From NCBI RefSeq assembly GCF_958295425.1, contig NC_081154.1, positions 4,871,139 to 4,935,138 on the forward strand: a DNA stretch of 64,000 bases. Direction: 5' to 3'. Below the pieces are notes generated by a model. That model had not been told where the DNA came from. It saw nothing but the letters and a program-made list of their open reading frames with translations, and made no database searches. Source of the DNA: Solea solea. Lineage: Eukaryota > Chordata > Actinopteri > Pleuronectiformes > Soleidae. Position numbers and translations under genes: made by a program. Positions 1 to 11,954 of this stretch are shown piece after piece. Every line of letters starts with the position of its first letter. The first letter of the stretch is position 1.

Positions 1-1238
1 TGGTCAAAAACGTCATAGTATAGTTTGTCGTCCAAAATCAGTCCAAAACGTCATAGTATAGTATGTCGTCCAAAAACGTCATAGTATAGTATGTTGTCCA
101 AAATTGGTCAAAAACGTCATAGTATAGTTTGTCGTCCAAAATCGGTCCAAAACGTCATAGTATAGTATGTCGTCCAAAATCTGTCCAAAACGTCATAGTA
201 CAGTATGTCGTCCAAAATCAATCAAAAAAGTCATAGTATAGTATGTCGTCCAAAATCAGTCAAAAAAGTCATAGGTTAGTATGTCGTCCAAAATCAGTCA
301 AAAAAGTCATAGTATAGCATGTCGTCCAAAATCAGTCAAAAAAGTCATAGGTTAACATGTCGTCCAAAATCATTTAAAAAAGTCATAGGTTAACATGTCG
401 TCCAAAATCAGTCAAAAACGTCATAGTATAGCATGTCGTCCAAAATCAGTCAAAAAAGTCATAGGTTAACATGTCGTCCAAAATCAGTCAAAAAAGTCAT
501 AGGTTAACATGTCGTCCAAAATCATTTAAAAAAGTCATAGGTTAGTTTGTTGTCCAAAATCGGTCAAAAACGTCATAGTATAGCATGTCATCCAAAACGT
601 CATAGTATAGTATGTCGTCCAAAATCAGTCCAAAAAGTCATAATATACTATGTCGTCCAAAATCAGTCAAAAAGGTCATAGGTTAGTATGTCGTCCAAAA
701 TCAGTCAAAAAAGTCATAGTATAGCATGTCGTCCAAAATCAGTCAAAAAAGTCATAGGTTAGCATGTTGTCCAAAAAAGTCATAGTATAGCATGTTTCCA
801 AAAATGAGACAAAAAAGTCATACTTTAGTATGTCGTCCAAAATGAGACAAAAAAAAGTCATAGTATAGTATGTGGTCCAAAAATGATCATAAAATTCATA
901 CTATAGTATGTCGTCCAAAATCAATCAAAAACTTCATAGTATAGTATGTCGTCCAAAAATGGTCAAAAAAGTCATACTTTAGTATGGCTTTCAAAAATGG
1001 TCAAAAACGTCATAGTATAGTATGTCGTCCAAAATCGGTCAAAAACGTCATAGTATAGTATGTCGTCCAAAAATGGTCATAAAAGTCATACTATAGTATG
1101 TCGTCCAAAAAATGGTCAAAAAATTCATAGTATAGTATGTCGTTCAAAAATGTATAAAAAAAATCATAGTATATAGTATGTCGTCCAAAAATGGCCAAAA
1201 AAGTCAAACTATAGTATGTCATCCAAAATGAGACAAGA
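1..1238. repeat. 38-bp minisatellite array, open at the left edge
   Basis: About 32 head-to-tail copies of a unit near 38 bp are built around GTCATAGTATAGTATGTCGT followed by a CCAAAATCAGTCAAAAAA-type spacer. Copies vary mainly at the middle (AGTATAGTATG or AGGTTAGTATG, AGGTTAACATG) and at the CAGT/CGGT position. A few units are truncated near 595 and 775. Copies diverge more after about 780, where the array decays into single-copy sequence. The left end lies outside the window. It has no coding potential. Confidence 0.95.
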
Positions 1239-2236
1239 AGTCCTAGAAGTTACTGCTAGTTCGACAAGCAGTGAATAATGTAAATATAATGCACATATTA
1301 AAAATATGACAATAGGATAAAATATATCTTTCATGAATGTTTTAAACTTAGCGCTGATAAAACCTTTGCAGGCATTTGGGCAGTTTCCACAAATGCATTA
1401 GATAAGAAGGCATTTAATGACTTGCAAATTTTAGATATTGCAATTTTTTTTATTGAGTTGAGCCTTTAATTGCAGCTGTGAGCCCAAACTCAGGACCAAT
1501 GGTGCAACAGGGTTCAAGAGGCAGGTAACTATATTTTTCCCTGCGCTGGGAAGGCTGATTAATAACCCCGTAAATTGAATGAGCAGTTTGGTACAGGAGA
1601 CTGCAATAACACCATTGTCACACACCAACTGCCACTGGTTTGTTGCCAAAACCACCTTTTGCTCTAGGATATAAGAAGAGAAAGTGAAGGCAAGAAAAGA
1701 AAAGAGTGTTGGGGGTTTTGTTTGTTTTTTTGCATAAATTACCAAAGTCAAAGGTTCTTTTTGTAGCAGCAGGAAGTTGAGTGTCTTGTTAATTCAATTC
1801 TAACAGCTACTTTGTCAGTTAATGTTCGTGGAGGTGGAGAGGGGTCCATTTGGTTCGACGTAAAGCCCCCCAGGTCCATTTAGACTCACTCTGACTCATC
1901 TTCTACCCCTTCATGAATTTTCGCCCTGCTCAACAAGCAGAAAAAAAATTCGAAAACAGAAGAAGTTGTCGCCAAGAAGAGTCTTCCGAGCCTCGACCTG
2001 GCGATCCTCGAACTGGCTGACACCCCGACTCCCCTGCCCCATGGACCTTTCAGCTGTGAGCAGCTCAGCCAGACGTGTCCGAGGGAGCTATAGCATCGCT
2101 CTCTTCTTCTTTGGTAGGAATGCGTCCTGTTCCCAGTGTCCAGACTTCTGGAGATACTACAGGACCCTGACGCGCAAGCATACCAGGGTCCACGATATGA
2201 GATGCGACATGCGGCATGTGCACGGAAGTCTACCTG
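1239..2236. other. Intergenic; includes a GC-rich open stretch of unknown origin (about 1910-2230)
   Basis: The first 600 bases are AT-rich and show nothing recognisable. From about 1910 to 2230 the DNA is GC-rich and nearly free of stops in several frames. A + strand frame from 1966 contains a short segment with a CxxC (CSQC) after an FFF stretch, and another + frame reads smoothly from about 2130. Neither matches a family I can name. It may be a decayed exon, a processed gene fragment or part of a repeat, and there are no clear splice sites or start codon context. It borders a SINE copy on its right. Confidence 0.3.
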
Positions 2237-2421
2237 GGCCTTCACACCCATGGTCAATTTGGAGTGTCCAATTTGCCTCATCCCCAAATCTGCATGTTTT
2301 TGGACTGTGGGAGGAAACCAGAGATCCTGGAGAGAACCCACGCACACATGATGAGAACATGCAAACTCCATGCAGAATGGCCCTTGTTTTCCGACCAGGT
2401 TGTGAACCCGGGTTCCATTTA
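2237..2421 (-). repeat. SINE-like teleost repeat (tRNA-like head), partial copy
   Basis: Reverse-orientation copy of the dispersed fish repeat with the core GGACTGTGGGAGGAAAC and a GGGTTC-type tRNA B box at one end (2409-2418). Other copies of the same family in this window lie at 18341, 35195, 44156 and 56745. This copy holds the head and core only. Confidence 0.8.
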
Positions 2422-3533
2422 GATATGACCCCCAATTTTACTAAAAACACCTCTGCCCGAATTCTTCCAAGATTTGTATGAGCTCCAGTTGCTCCTACAT
2501 TATGCATAAACACTCTGCTGCGAAACTCAATTGTCCTCATATGAGAGCGTACACTTGTATTACCTCATATTATTATGTGAAGTGAAAGGCACTGCTGTGG
2601 AATAAGAGCATTTGATGAACAGATCTTTAAAGAAATTGGTGTTTGAGGTCCTCTTCAATAACGATCAAAGTCTCTTTGATGTCAAATATCAGACAACACA
2701 GCGACATTGGTGTCACCTTCAACTCCTCCGTTTGGGGCGAACTTTTTCTAACTTGCTTCTCTCAGCATCCAGTCATCCAACTGGAACATTTCCTCCATCG
2801 ATTCCACGACAGGTGAAGGGAACCCCATTAAACCTGAAACCCACACCAGGCTGCGGCTTGAATCTTTTATCTGAAATCAAACCGTGTTGGACTGACCCAC
2901 AGGAGCAGACTAAGGACAGAGATAAAGTACATGTGTAAACCTGAGTCCACACTTCAAACAGGAGGATTGTGTGAAACGTTGGGGCTGTTAACGCTTTGCT
3001 CCGTGGGGAAGCTCAGTAGGAGCTTCTACACTCTGATTCACGATTGTGTGACACAGAGCAGTCATAGCTGTAAACATCACAGTTGTGCCGCAGTGCAGAG
3101 AGAGAGTAGTGATAAAAAAAACAAAAAAAAACACACACACAATGGGAGCACACAGGTGGAAGCAGCGGGGGGAAAATTCTGGTTGTAAAAATGTTGTGTT
3201 TAAACAGAAGCAGCCGTGATGAACGTGAAAAGACTGAGCCTCATGTTGCGGTCTTAATTTTAAAGAATGACTTCTCTGTCCTGGGAAGCAGAGACATTTG
3301 TCTCAGTTGAAGATGTCTTCAGTTTCAGTGGGAAACTGTGAACGCCGACAGTGAATGGGCCCAAGTGCTGCGTATTTAAATAATTGATGTTGTCTCTAGG
3401 TTGGAAAAGTTAAAGGAATGCAAAAGAGCTCAGAAACCTGTATTCTCTTAAATGGCCATTAGGGGGCGAATCTTGTGTGAGGAAAGGGAAGCAACATAAA
3501 AATGGCACTTAATGGCAATAAATTAACGATAAG
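2422..3533. other. Intergenic, nothing recognised
   Basis: Single-copy-looking sequence with an A-rich/CA patch at 3114-3141. The open frames at 2612-2938 and 2931-3188 are short, lack family resemblance and contain repeat-derived residues. Confidence 0.5.
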
Positions 3534-3751
3534 TTAAACCTTTAACACCTCCATCTGGACCCATTTTTCCTTTTACTGCATGGTAAAATAGTGTATTAAC
3601 AATTTAAAATGAAGAAAAACAAAATGTTTTATATTGAAACAACATTGAGGTTGTACATGAACACCAGTATAACACATATTTATGTACATATCATTTGTTT
3701 GAGTCTTTGTCTCACGTGTCCTCTTCGATACGCTCGGTATTAGAGGGTTAA
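3534..3751 (-). mobile_element. TTAA-flanked MITE (piggyBac-like), internally deleted copy
   Basis: The segment starts TTAAACCTTTAACAC and ends GAGGGTTAA, and it matches the two ends of the fuller element at 11471-11954 in reverse orientation. That includes the CGATACGCTCGGTAT end and the AACAATTTAAAATGAAGAA inner block. Most of the centre is missing. TTAA sits at both ends, as expected for piggyBac-type insertion. Confidence 0.7.
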
Positions 3752-6700
3752 CATTTAGCAAACAACTAAAGGTGGAGAACAGAGGAGATGGAGGCTTATA
3801 AAAGTAATGGTAATCCAAATAAAACCTTTCAAAATCAGATGTTTATCTCTGAATTTCATTTGGGAAACTTCTAAAATATTGCTATATGAGGAATAATTCA
3901 CTTGTTCCAGTGAAGAGAGTAGGAAAATGCAGTGGAACACTTGTGGCTACAGGGAGCGCTGCTGCTCAGCTGCTCAGCTAAAGTTGTTACATAGGGCTGC
4001 TTTAATTAAGTTGTTTTGCTTGTAAGTGGAAGGCACAGCAGCTGGTTTGGTAAATATTTCCCTTAGAGACAGAGACAGTGAGGTTGCAGTAACGTTTGTC
4101 CCTCTGACATCCAGCTGAGATAAACTGAAGAAGAGCTGCCATTGATTTCTCTCTTGGCAAAGGTAAATAAAGCTGTTTTACAAGAACACTTGGCTTTATG
4201 CTGCGCCGCGCTGATGGCTTTGTGCAATTAAACCCAGTTTGCATGAAGTGACTTTAACAGACCAAGATGAGACAGTGTGTTCCTCATAAATTATTGGACT
4301 GCGGCGGAATAACCAGATTTTGGTTTAAATAAATGATATTTTAGTTTTGCATGCATGCGACTCATCGCTTAACAAATGTTTAATGCAGTGGAAGTCTTGT
4401 GTCTGTTCTCTCACATCGGGGTCGTCCCTCAGAGGACGGGGGGAAGGTGAGCTGCCATGCTGAAATATGGACAGTTGTCTCGGATGAGACGGAGTTCAAA
4501 AGTGCACGAGGTGGCACTGGGGGAACTCACAAAAGGAGAAACCAGCCCACAGCGTGAGTGCTGACACAGAGCAGACTCACCTCTACAATTATAACAGTGA
4601 TGTCTCCTGTGCTTCCACCTCCTGCTGCCAAAACTCTAACTTACTGTCTGACTGACGGAATATTCACCTGTGCTACTTCGCCCCCTCATCTCGCAACATA
4701 CTGAAAATTTACTTCACATTTTTTGTTGCCACATCTGGTTCGCAAATGTTTTACTTTTTTTTTCTTGTTCCCACTTCCCACCCGGCAAAGCTTTATCCTG
4801 AAATCATACCTAAATAATTCAACTTTGTGCATATAAAGCTGCAGCAAGATGAGATGTTTCTATAGCTCATGCACTCACATATTTAATATGGACATTCTGT
4901 GTATTCTCCAGTAAGGGCATAACATGCTAAAAAAAACAAGAATCCAGGTAAGGTGTGGTGGTTATTGATATGTGTGTGCATTTGCTGAGAAGAAATGCCA
5001 GGAAGACATAAAATGACAAGATACTGAGGCCTTATTTTACCAATACATTATTTTTCTTTGTTGTCATTAAAGGTTTTCCATAAACAAGAAATTAAAACCC
5101 AAAAAACAACTCTATACATTGTAGTACACATGCCAGACCTGTAAGTGGCGTTGTAACTGCTGAAATACACCAAAAACAAAGAAGAATGTGAGCATGTGTA
5201 AAAAGCATATGTTCAAACTTTAGTTTTAATTGAATAATCACAGAACCTGAGACAGAATGTACTAAACTGGCAAAGAAAATAAAAGTTAAAGCAATTAGAC
5301 CAACCTATCTCCAAGCAGGTGGGATATTGACGTCAACCTTTTCCCAAAAGAAACACAAAAATTAAGTGTGGCATTGTCCCACTCTGGGACACGTTTGGCA
5401 AAAAAGAAATGTTCCAGTGCTCCTGAGCCAACGCGTTAAAACACAAGAGGATTTCTGTGTTTACAGCCCCTGAGAAAACTTGTGAAATTGCTAACATGTT
5501 GGCACTTGCTAGCAGAAAGCAGCTAGGCGCTAACCCTGTCTGGTCCTCAAAAAAAGGAGAAGAAAAACAAGGAGTTTGCAGCGGTGATATATTAAAATAT
5601 AGATGACTAAAAATGAGGAGACATGTGGACACTTTTTGCCCAGACAAGAAAGCAACGCCGTGAGGTTTTGTGTTAGCTTAGCCAAGTTCTTTCTCTCCCT
5701 CTTTATGGTTGGATATTTAACGTATATTGAGTTTCAGTGGTCCGTCATTGACACCTTGGCATCTCCTCTTACCATGTGATAATTCTCCACTGTTGCTCTA
5801 AAGCAGACACAGGTTCACTCAGTCTATCTCTGAAAATAAACCAAACAGGTTATATGTGTTGTACATGAACACGTTGTAATGCCGGGTATAAGTGCAGCAT
5901 CTAATATACATCATTTGTCAAATCTGGCAACCAAGGTCACTGTTGTTCATATTTTACATATCACCGGAAAGGTTTTGGCCAAGACCACAAGGGACTCAAT
6001 TGGACCTGCTTGTTGACACTTCCCTGGAGCAAAGTTAATGAAACGCACTATTAAGTTGTCTCTTTTCCTTTTGGGTGTTCCTCCAAACAGTAATTGAAAC
6101 CACCTCACTACTGTAATTGTCTTGCAGTTTATCGGAGTTCAGCAGAATAATCTTTTGCACCTTTTAGGTCAGCGAGAACGTTTTTTTCCCCAGTTTTCAT
6201 GATCGTTTTCATCGGGAAGAAGCAGATCCCAATCCAAGTGAACACATAACCTGTCAGTTCATTAACATCAGACCACCAAATAAGGAAATTGTGCTCCATT
6301 TACTCCTGTGCTTGGAGGATCCATGTGCCAACAACCATCAAACACTAATCTAAAACACAGTTGTTTTTTCCTTTAATGGGTCTCCGATCTATATTTACCG
6401 TGCCCAGATCTTTTCCGCTCAAAGGATTCACTACCTCAGCAGCAGCTGCAGCTCTCAACAGCATATATGACAAGTCATCATAATTTGTAATGAGTATCTA
6501 AGCTCCAGTCGGTACAAACGCGAATCATATTTCCTTTAAAGAGCACGTCTTTAATCGACATTGGAAACTAATGCAGACGTAAACAACCACAGTGCAGCAC
6601 TTAATAAATCTCACTTTCAGTGGAGTTTTCATCCAACTTTGCTGTCAAATTGAAACAAGAGAAAGTTTTTGTATGCGAAGCAACAGAAATTATTAATCAA

Positions 6701-9027
6701 ATCCGAGTTTAAATTGTATGTGAAACTGAGCCAGCACAGCTCAAACATCTGGTGCATGTTGCAGCAATTAACCCAGTGAGACATTAAGTACATGGATCAT
6801 TGTGTCTTTGTTCTGATTGGGTTTTTATTGTAAAGATAAAAAAAACACACATTCCTATACCTTCACCAGAACAATGCAAACAATATATACTTCCAAAAAA
6901 ATGCTATTAAACATTATACATATTATTTTTCCACCTTCGATTGATGATGATCTTTTTTTTTAGCATTTCATCCCTTAAAATGCCTGGATTATTTATATGA
7001 AACTAAAAATGATGACATTAAAAACAAAACAAATTGCAATATTTTCTATGTACTTCATGATTATAACATTTATGTTGCTTTATTATTTTCTTATGTAGCG
7101 TAACTTACTCACTCTCAACACCTTAAGGCCCAAAAGTGTCCTATCAGTGTAAACTACAAATAAACAGCTTTTTTCCACATTAAATGAACATTTTCCTTTA
7201 AACTAATATCAATGCTAGTCATAGAAACAAACAAAAAACAAAATTTATTAATTTCTAGTGCTTTCTGAATAGGCTCCCACTGGCCATTTTTAATACACCA
7301 CCTAATTACTGAAACTAAGCAAACAACTGCAGGGGAGGGAGTCAGCTTCCTGTTTACATCTGTACGTGCATGTCCAGTGTGTATGTAAATGGTCACATGA
7401 TGTACTTTTTTTGTTAGTACGGATGCACGTAGATATTTCTCAAATCACAGATTTAGACTTCACTGTACGCTGTGTGTGTTTGTGTTTGGGTGTGGTCCTG
7501 CCTCTCGTGTGATTTTATCTCCATTTATGTCCATTCTTCACGTCGCCTGTGTCCTTGTTTGGCCCTTTCCCAGCAGACGGAGGAAACAGATGAGAAACAG
7601 AGCTCAAAAAAAGAAGAAGAAAAAAAAACCACTGACACATGTTGACGTCGACAACAGAATGATCGCCTCATAGTTGGCTTTCATCTTAATCCCGATATTA
7701 AGGCTGCTGACCAAATGATTGTTAGTAGTGCTTGAGGGTGGATGTAAGATCACAAAAATCACCTAATCCCCCCCACCAAAAAAAACTAAAAAACTTCTAT
7801 GACTCAGTTGTACTCATAACAGATGACGTGCCGATAAAATAAATAAATAAAAACAAAACTTTTATTTTGTGTGCAAAGAAAGGCAGAACTAAAAGCTTAA
7901 GGGTTCTTCATTTATTAAAGGTTATATTTGATACCAGACGTCAAGATGCCAAAAACTTCTCTTTCTCTCTTTTTCTTTCTCACACACACACAACACAAAT
8001 CAGCCTCATCTCTGTAGTGAATTTGTCAAGGATTATGAGATCCATTGTCTCTTGGCTGCTCCTCCATTAACCTTTCACATCACCTTTTTCTTCTTCTCAT
8101 CTCATTTATTCTCCTTTCACCTGATGATGAATAGCTGTTCTATATACTTCTCTGACATCTTTTTTTTTCTCAATCCACATTTTCTTTCTTTTCTTTCACG
8201 CACACATACACTGTCGCACCCTAACATCCAAACCCCAACCCACAATCTTAGGTCACATTGGGGACTCCCCTTTCTGATGACTGTCACTTTATTAGGTACA
8301 ACAAATGGTTATTAAAACAAATTTCTAATCAGCCAATCACAGTGGCTCATGCATTTAGGCGCGTAAACATGGTCAATTCGACATGCCAAAGTTCAAACCA
8401 AGCATCAGAAGAAGGAAGAACAATGATTTAAGTGATTTGGCGTCAGCAGTGCTAGTCTGAGTTTTTTTTTTTTAGAAAATGCTGTTCGACTGAGATTTTC
8501 ACAGAGAATCATGTGAAAGACAGAAAATATCCAGGGAGTGGCAGTTTTCTGGGGGTAAGAGGTCAGAGGTGAATGTGAATGCACACACAACTTCAAACCT
8601 TGAAGCAGATGAGCTACAGCTGCAGAAGACCACAATAGGTGCCCTTTAAATAGGACCAGTGAGAATATTTTAACGTAATCCATAACCGCCACTGGCCTAA
8701 TCCTAACCTTTTTTTTTTTTTTTTATCTATTGGCCGTTCATTGGTTTCTAGTCAAAAATCTGCCAGACAGAAATATACAAAAACAATCTCTAACCTTTCC
8801 CTTAATCATCCCTCATCTATACCACTTATCCATTCATGGTTGTAGGCGGCAAAGTACCTTAAATGTTTTCACATTATTATTTAATTATCTGCATTTTGAG
8901 GACCTGTGTAAGACGGGATCAGTCTGACTTTGTGGCTTAAGTTTTTAACAAGGTTCAAGATTCAGAGACATAATCTAAAGATATAATGTGTGGAAATGCT
9001 ACTCCGCTAAAAAGCATAAAACATGTA
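3752..9027. other. Long intergenic stretch without recognised genes
   Basis: No open frame exceeds about 105 codons and none looks like a known protein. Only short low-complexity tracts are seen: T/A runs near 6955, 7605-7628, 8461-8474 and 8709-8724, a CA patch at 7981-7993, and CT-rich sequence at about 7955-8200. I recognise no RNA gene or regulatory element. Confidence 0.5.
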
Positions 9028-9627
9028 CTGTATGTTTACATGCATGTAAAAAATTAAATTTTTAGTCAGATTAAGACAATAATTTGGTTTTCCTAATGTC
9101 ATGTAAACAGGTTAGTCTGACTAAAATTGAGCTAGTCTTAGTCAGACTAACTTACCTGGATAATAAGATTCATAGTCCGATTACCCCTGCATGTTTACGG
9201 TTAGTCGGACTGGAGTCGAACTGGAGTCGGACTTGTTGTTCTGTGCATGCGCCAAAATTTCCTCCCTGCCTTTGACCTGGAAGTAGAAGGAGACGATGTA
9301 TAAACTGTTGCTGGAAAAGAACAAACAACCCAATGGCGTCAATGAGAGCTAAAGCTACGGAGAAGACACACTTTTGGACTCACAAAGAGACAAGTTTTAT
9401 GCTTCAGAACCACAGCAAGATCCATCTTGCCGTCCATCTCGCCATTCACTGTTTTTTACGTGAAGGTCAACAGGAAAGTGATTGAATACGCACTTGCTAC
9501 ACAGAGATACAGCGCCACCTACGGGGGCAGAGTCAGACCTCCACATGTATACTGTAAATTGTCCGGTTGCCTGTCTTAGTCAGACTATGGCCTTAGCACC
9601 ATTAAACTGGTGCATGTAAACGTACAG
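9028..9627. mobile_element. 600-bp MITE with TGCATGTAAAC-type inverted ends
   Basis: The left end CTGTATGTTTACATGCA and right end TGCATGTAAACGTACAG are inverted repeats of each other with one mismatch. Inside each end come runs of 'AGTCAGACTA' motifs in opposing orientation (near 9062-9180 and 9575-9590). The interior has no intact transposase frame. This layout fits a non-autonomous DNA transposon, but I cannot name the superfamily. Confidence 0.7.
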
Positions 9628-11470
9628 AGAGGTAAAACTGCAGAATCTGTCTGCCACATCATCTTCACAGTGACTTCATCTCAACTGTAAAACTCCAAGG
9701 AGGATTTTGAGACGCTTGAGGGATATTACTTTTTTTTTTTCCCAGCAGGAGCCGTAAAAAGGGCATCGCACCCTCAAAGGAGCTCAGATTAGAATCTGAC
9801 ACTTTGAGAGGAGAGCTTTCCTCAACGAGGAAGGAGATTCTCTGACCTCATTGCACTTGAGTGGAGTCCCTGCGAACTACTCCCACATTACCAGGACAAA
9901 ACACACCCTCATCAAAGAGGAAGCATCTAGTCTGAGAAGTCTTTGAACTCCCATTTTCCGAGATTGATGAATGTTGGGTCGGAGTGGGGCGCATCAAAGA
10001 CGGAGATATTTTGAATCCCCCCCAACCCCCGTCATTTCCCTATTCTGTTATTACCATTATCTACTCGCAGACACATTCGAGCCCCTGCAGCCGATGTGCT
10101 CCGATGCGTCTCATCGAGCCCATCTCATTCTGCCGTGTGGCGATAGAGCTTAGGTTATGAAGGGAGTCTGAGCCCCTGTCGAGGGTGAGACCAGGCCGTT
10201 CTATTACACTGACCACAGCCCTCACTCTGCTGTGAAGTCGATACCAAATATAAAACTTTATATGTCTATATATATATATGTGTATATATATACATATATA
10301 TATACATATATATATATATTGTTCGTTCCATTCGAACCATTGTCATATTATCACTTCCCACAATGTTGATAAAACGCACCTTTCTCTGTTTCTCAGTATA
10401 TACGAGTTTGGGTTTCATGCCTCAGGTACACTGCAAAAACAGCCCTATTAGAAATAAGTATCAGTAAATATTCTTTAATTGAGTTAAATCTTCTCGTGTT
10501 AAGAAAAATAATCTGCTTTAATAACCAAATAATGGTTGCTTAAAACTAGTATTTCTCTTTCTTTACTTGATTACACTGATGTTTTATACCTTAGAATTTC
10601 TTATATCACACACACACACCAATCTATGATTTTGAATCTTTAACACAGACTTAGAAAAAGCAGAAAAACACACAAACTAGGAGCAGTTGGGATTTCATGC
10701 AAATCGTGATTTCAGTTTACTACTGGTAATTGAAGTTTATAGTAAGCCAAAAGACACATTTAGATTTTGGTTGTTTGCCAAGCTTATTTTTTCTTTTTAG
10801 TCAAACGATTCCCAAAATGCAGGCTTATTTTACTTTCTTGACAATCTATTTCTGCAGTGGCAACATTTCTGCACTGCAGAGAGAGTGATGTGTTTCACAT
10901 CATGACTGACAGCTACGTTAGTAAAACAAGGTGGCAGCAAACTGTTGGAATATGGACCTGGAAACGTCCTTATACTTAAAGCTCTGCAGGCTCACATGAA
11001 ACCTTCCGCTTTCTACAAAACCTGCAAAAAGTTTCTTCTCTTTTCCTTCTGTGCATGTGAGATCCAAAAACATACAAATCTATGTTTGTGAGGAGATTTT
11101 AAACTCTTTAATAGCCTTTTTCAGGGTTGGGACCTAGTTAGGCACTTAGTTGTGATGGTTAAGGTTAGGGTAAGGGGCTAGGGAGTTTATTGGGACACAC
11201 CGTCTCTGTCACTCACAGCAGAAGCTCAGTTCAGGTCTGTTTTTTGTTTTTTTTTTCTTCCAGCTGCTTGTTTTTGAGTTTCAAGCAGTTTTGTAACCGC
11301 TGAGAAACAAATCAGAAAAATACCTGCTGTGTGTCTTTGATTCACTGCTGCTTTGGTGACAAAAGTAAGGAAAAAAATAAGGTAAAAAGAAGTGTGAGAT
11401 GTGATGTATAGGGAGGAGACGCCACATTCACCGACCTGCTGTTTTTCAGATGGTTTCATTATCGATTGAC
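9628..11470. other. Intergenic with an AT/AC microsatellite
   Basis: An imperfect (TA)n with TGTA/TACA interruptions fills 10266-10319. A short block at 11100-11190 resembles the 'GGGTTAGGGTAAGGG' dispersed repeat also seen near 23250. No gene is recognised. Confidence 0.55.
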
Positions 11471-11954
11471 TTAACCCTTTAACACCGAGCGTATCGAAGA
11501 CGACTCTGCATTACCGTAATTACACAGCGGTTTGTGCTATCGGAAAAACAGTTTCTGAAAGCTGAGAAGTTGGAAGTCAAAGTCAACATGTGGTTATTAC
11601 GGTAATTTCACTTGCACCATTGCAGGAAGCTGGAGAATCGGCGTGTTCGTCACCAGAGAGGAGAGAGTTGGAAAAATGCCTGTACATAGTTTCCATTGAC
11701 AAAGACTCAAACACATGTTATTTTAAATAATGTTTTATACTGTTCACATTTCAAATTGAACATGCAAAATCTGGTGTTCATGTACAACTACAGTGTTTTT
11801 CTTCATTTTAAATTGTTAATACACTATTTTAACGTGCAGTTAATTGTAAATAACTGCCAGATATTGAAAGTTATTCTGGAAAAATGGGCAAAAGCAGGAT
11901 ATTTTCTGGCCCTTTTATGGTTAAAATAAGCAAAAAAAAGGGTTAAAGGGTTAA
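11471..11954 (+). mobile_element. TTAA-flanked MITE (piggyBac-like), near full-length
   Basis: The 484-bp element is bounded by TTAA on both sides. Its ends are TTAA-CCCTTTAACAC and GGGTTAAAGGG-TTAA, an inverted repeat of about 10 bp starting CCCTTT as in piggyBac-type transposons. It has no transposase frame. Internal direct/inverted 'ATTACGGTAAT' blocks lie at 11512-11522 and 11596-11606. Parts of the same element recur at 3534, 45868, 47041 and 50294, which supports mobility. Confidence 0.8.

Noticed and set aside
1..1238. Regular repeats resembling a CRISPR array
   Set aside because: Units abut without unique spacers, and the DNA is of vertebrate type. It is a minisatellite.
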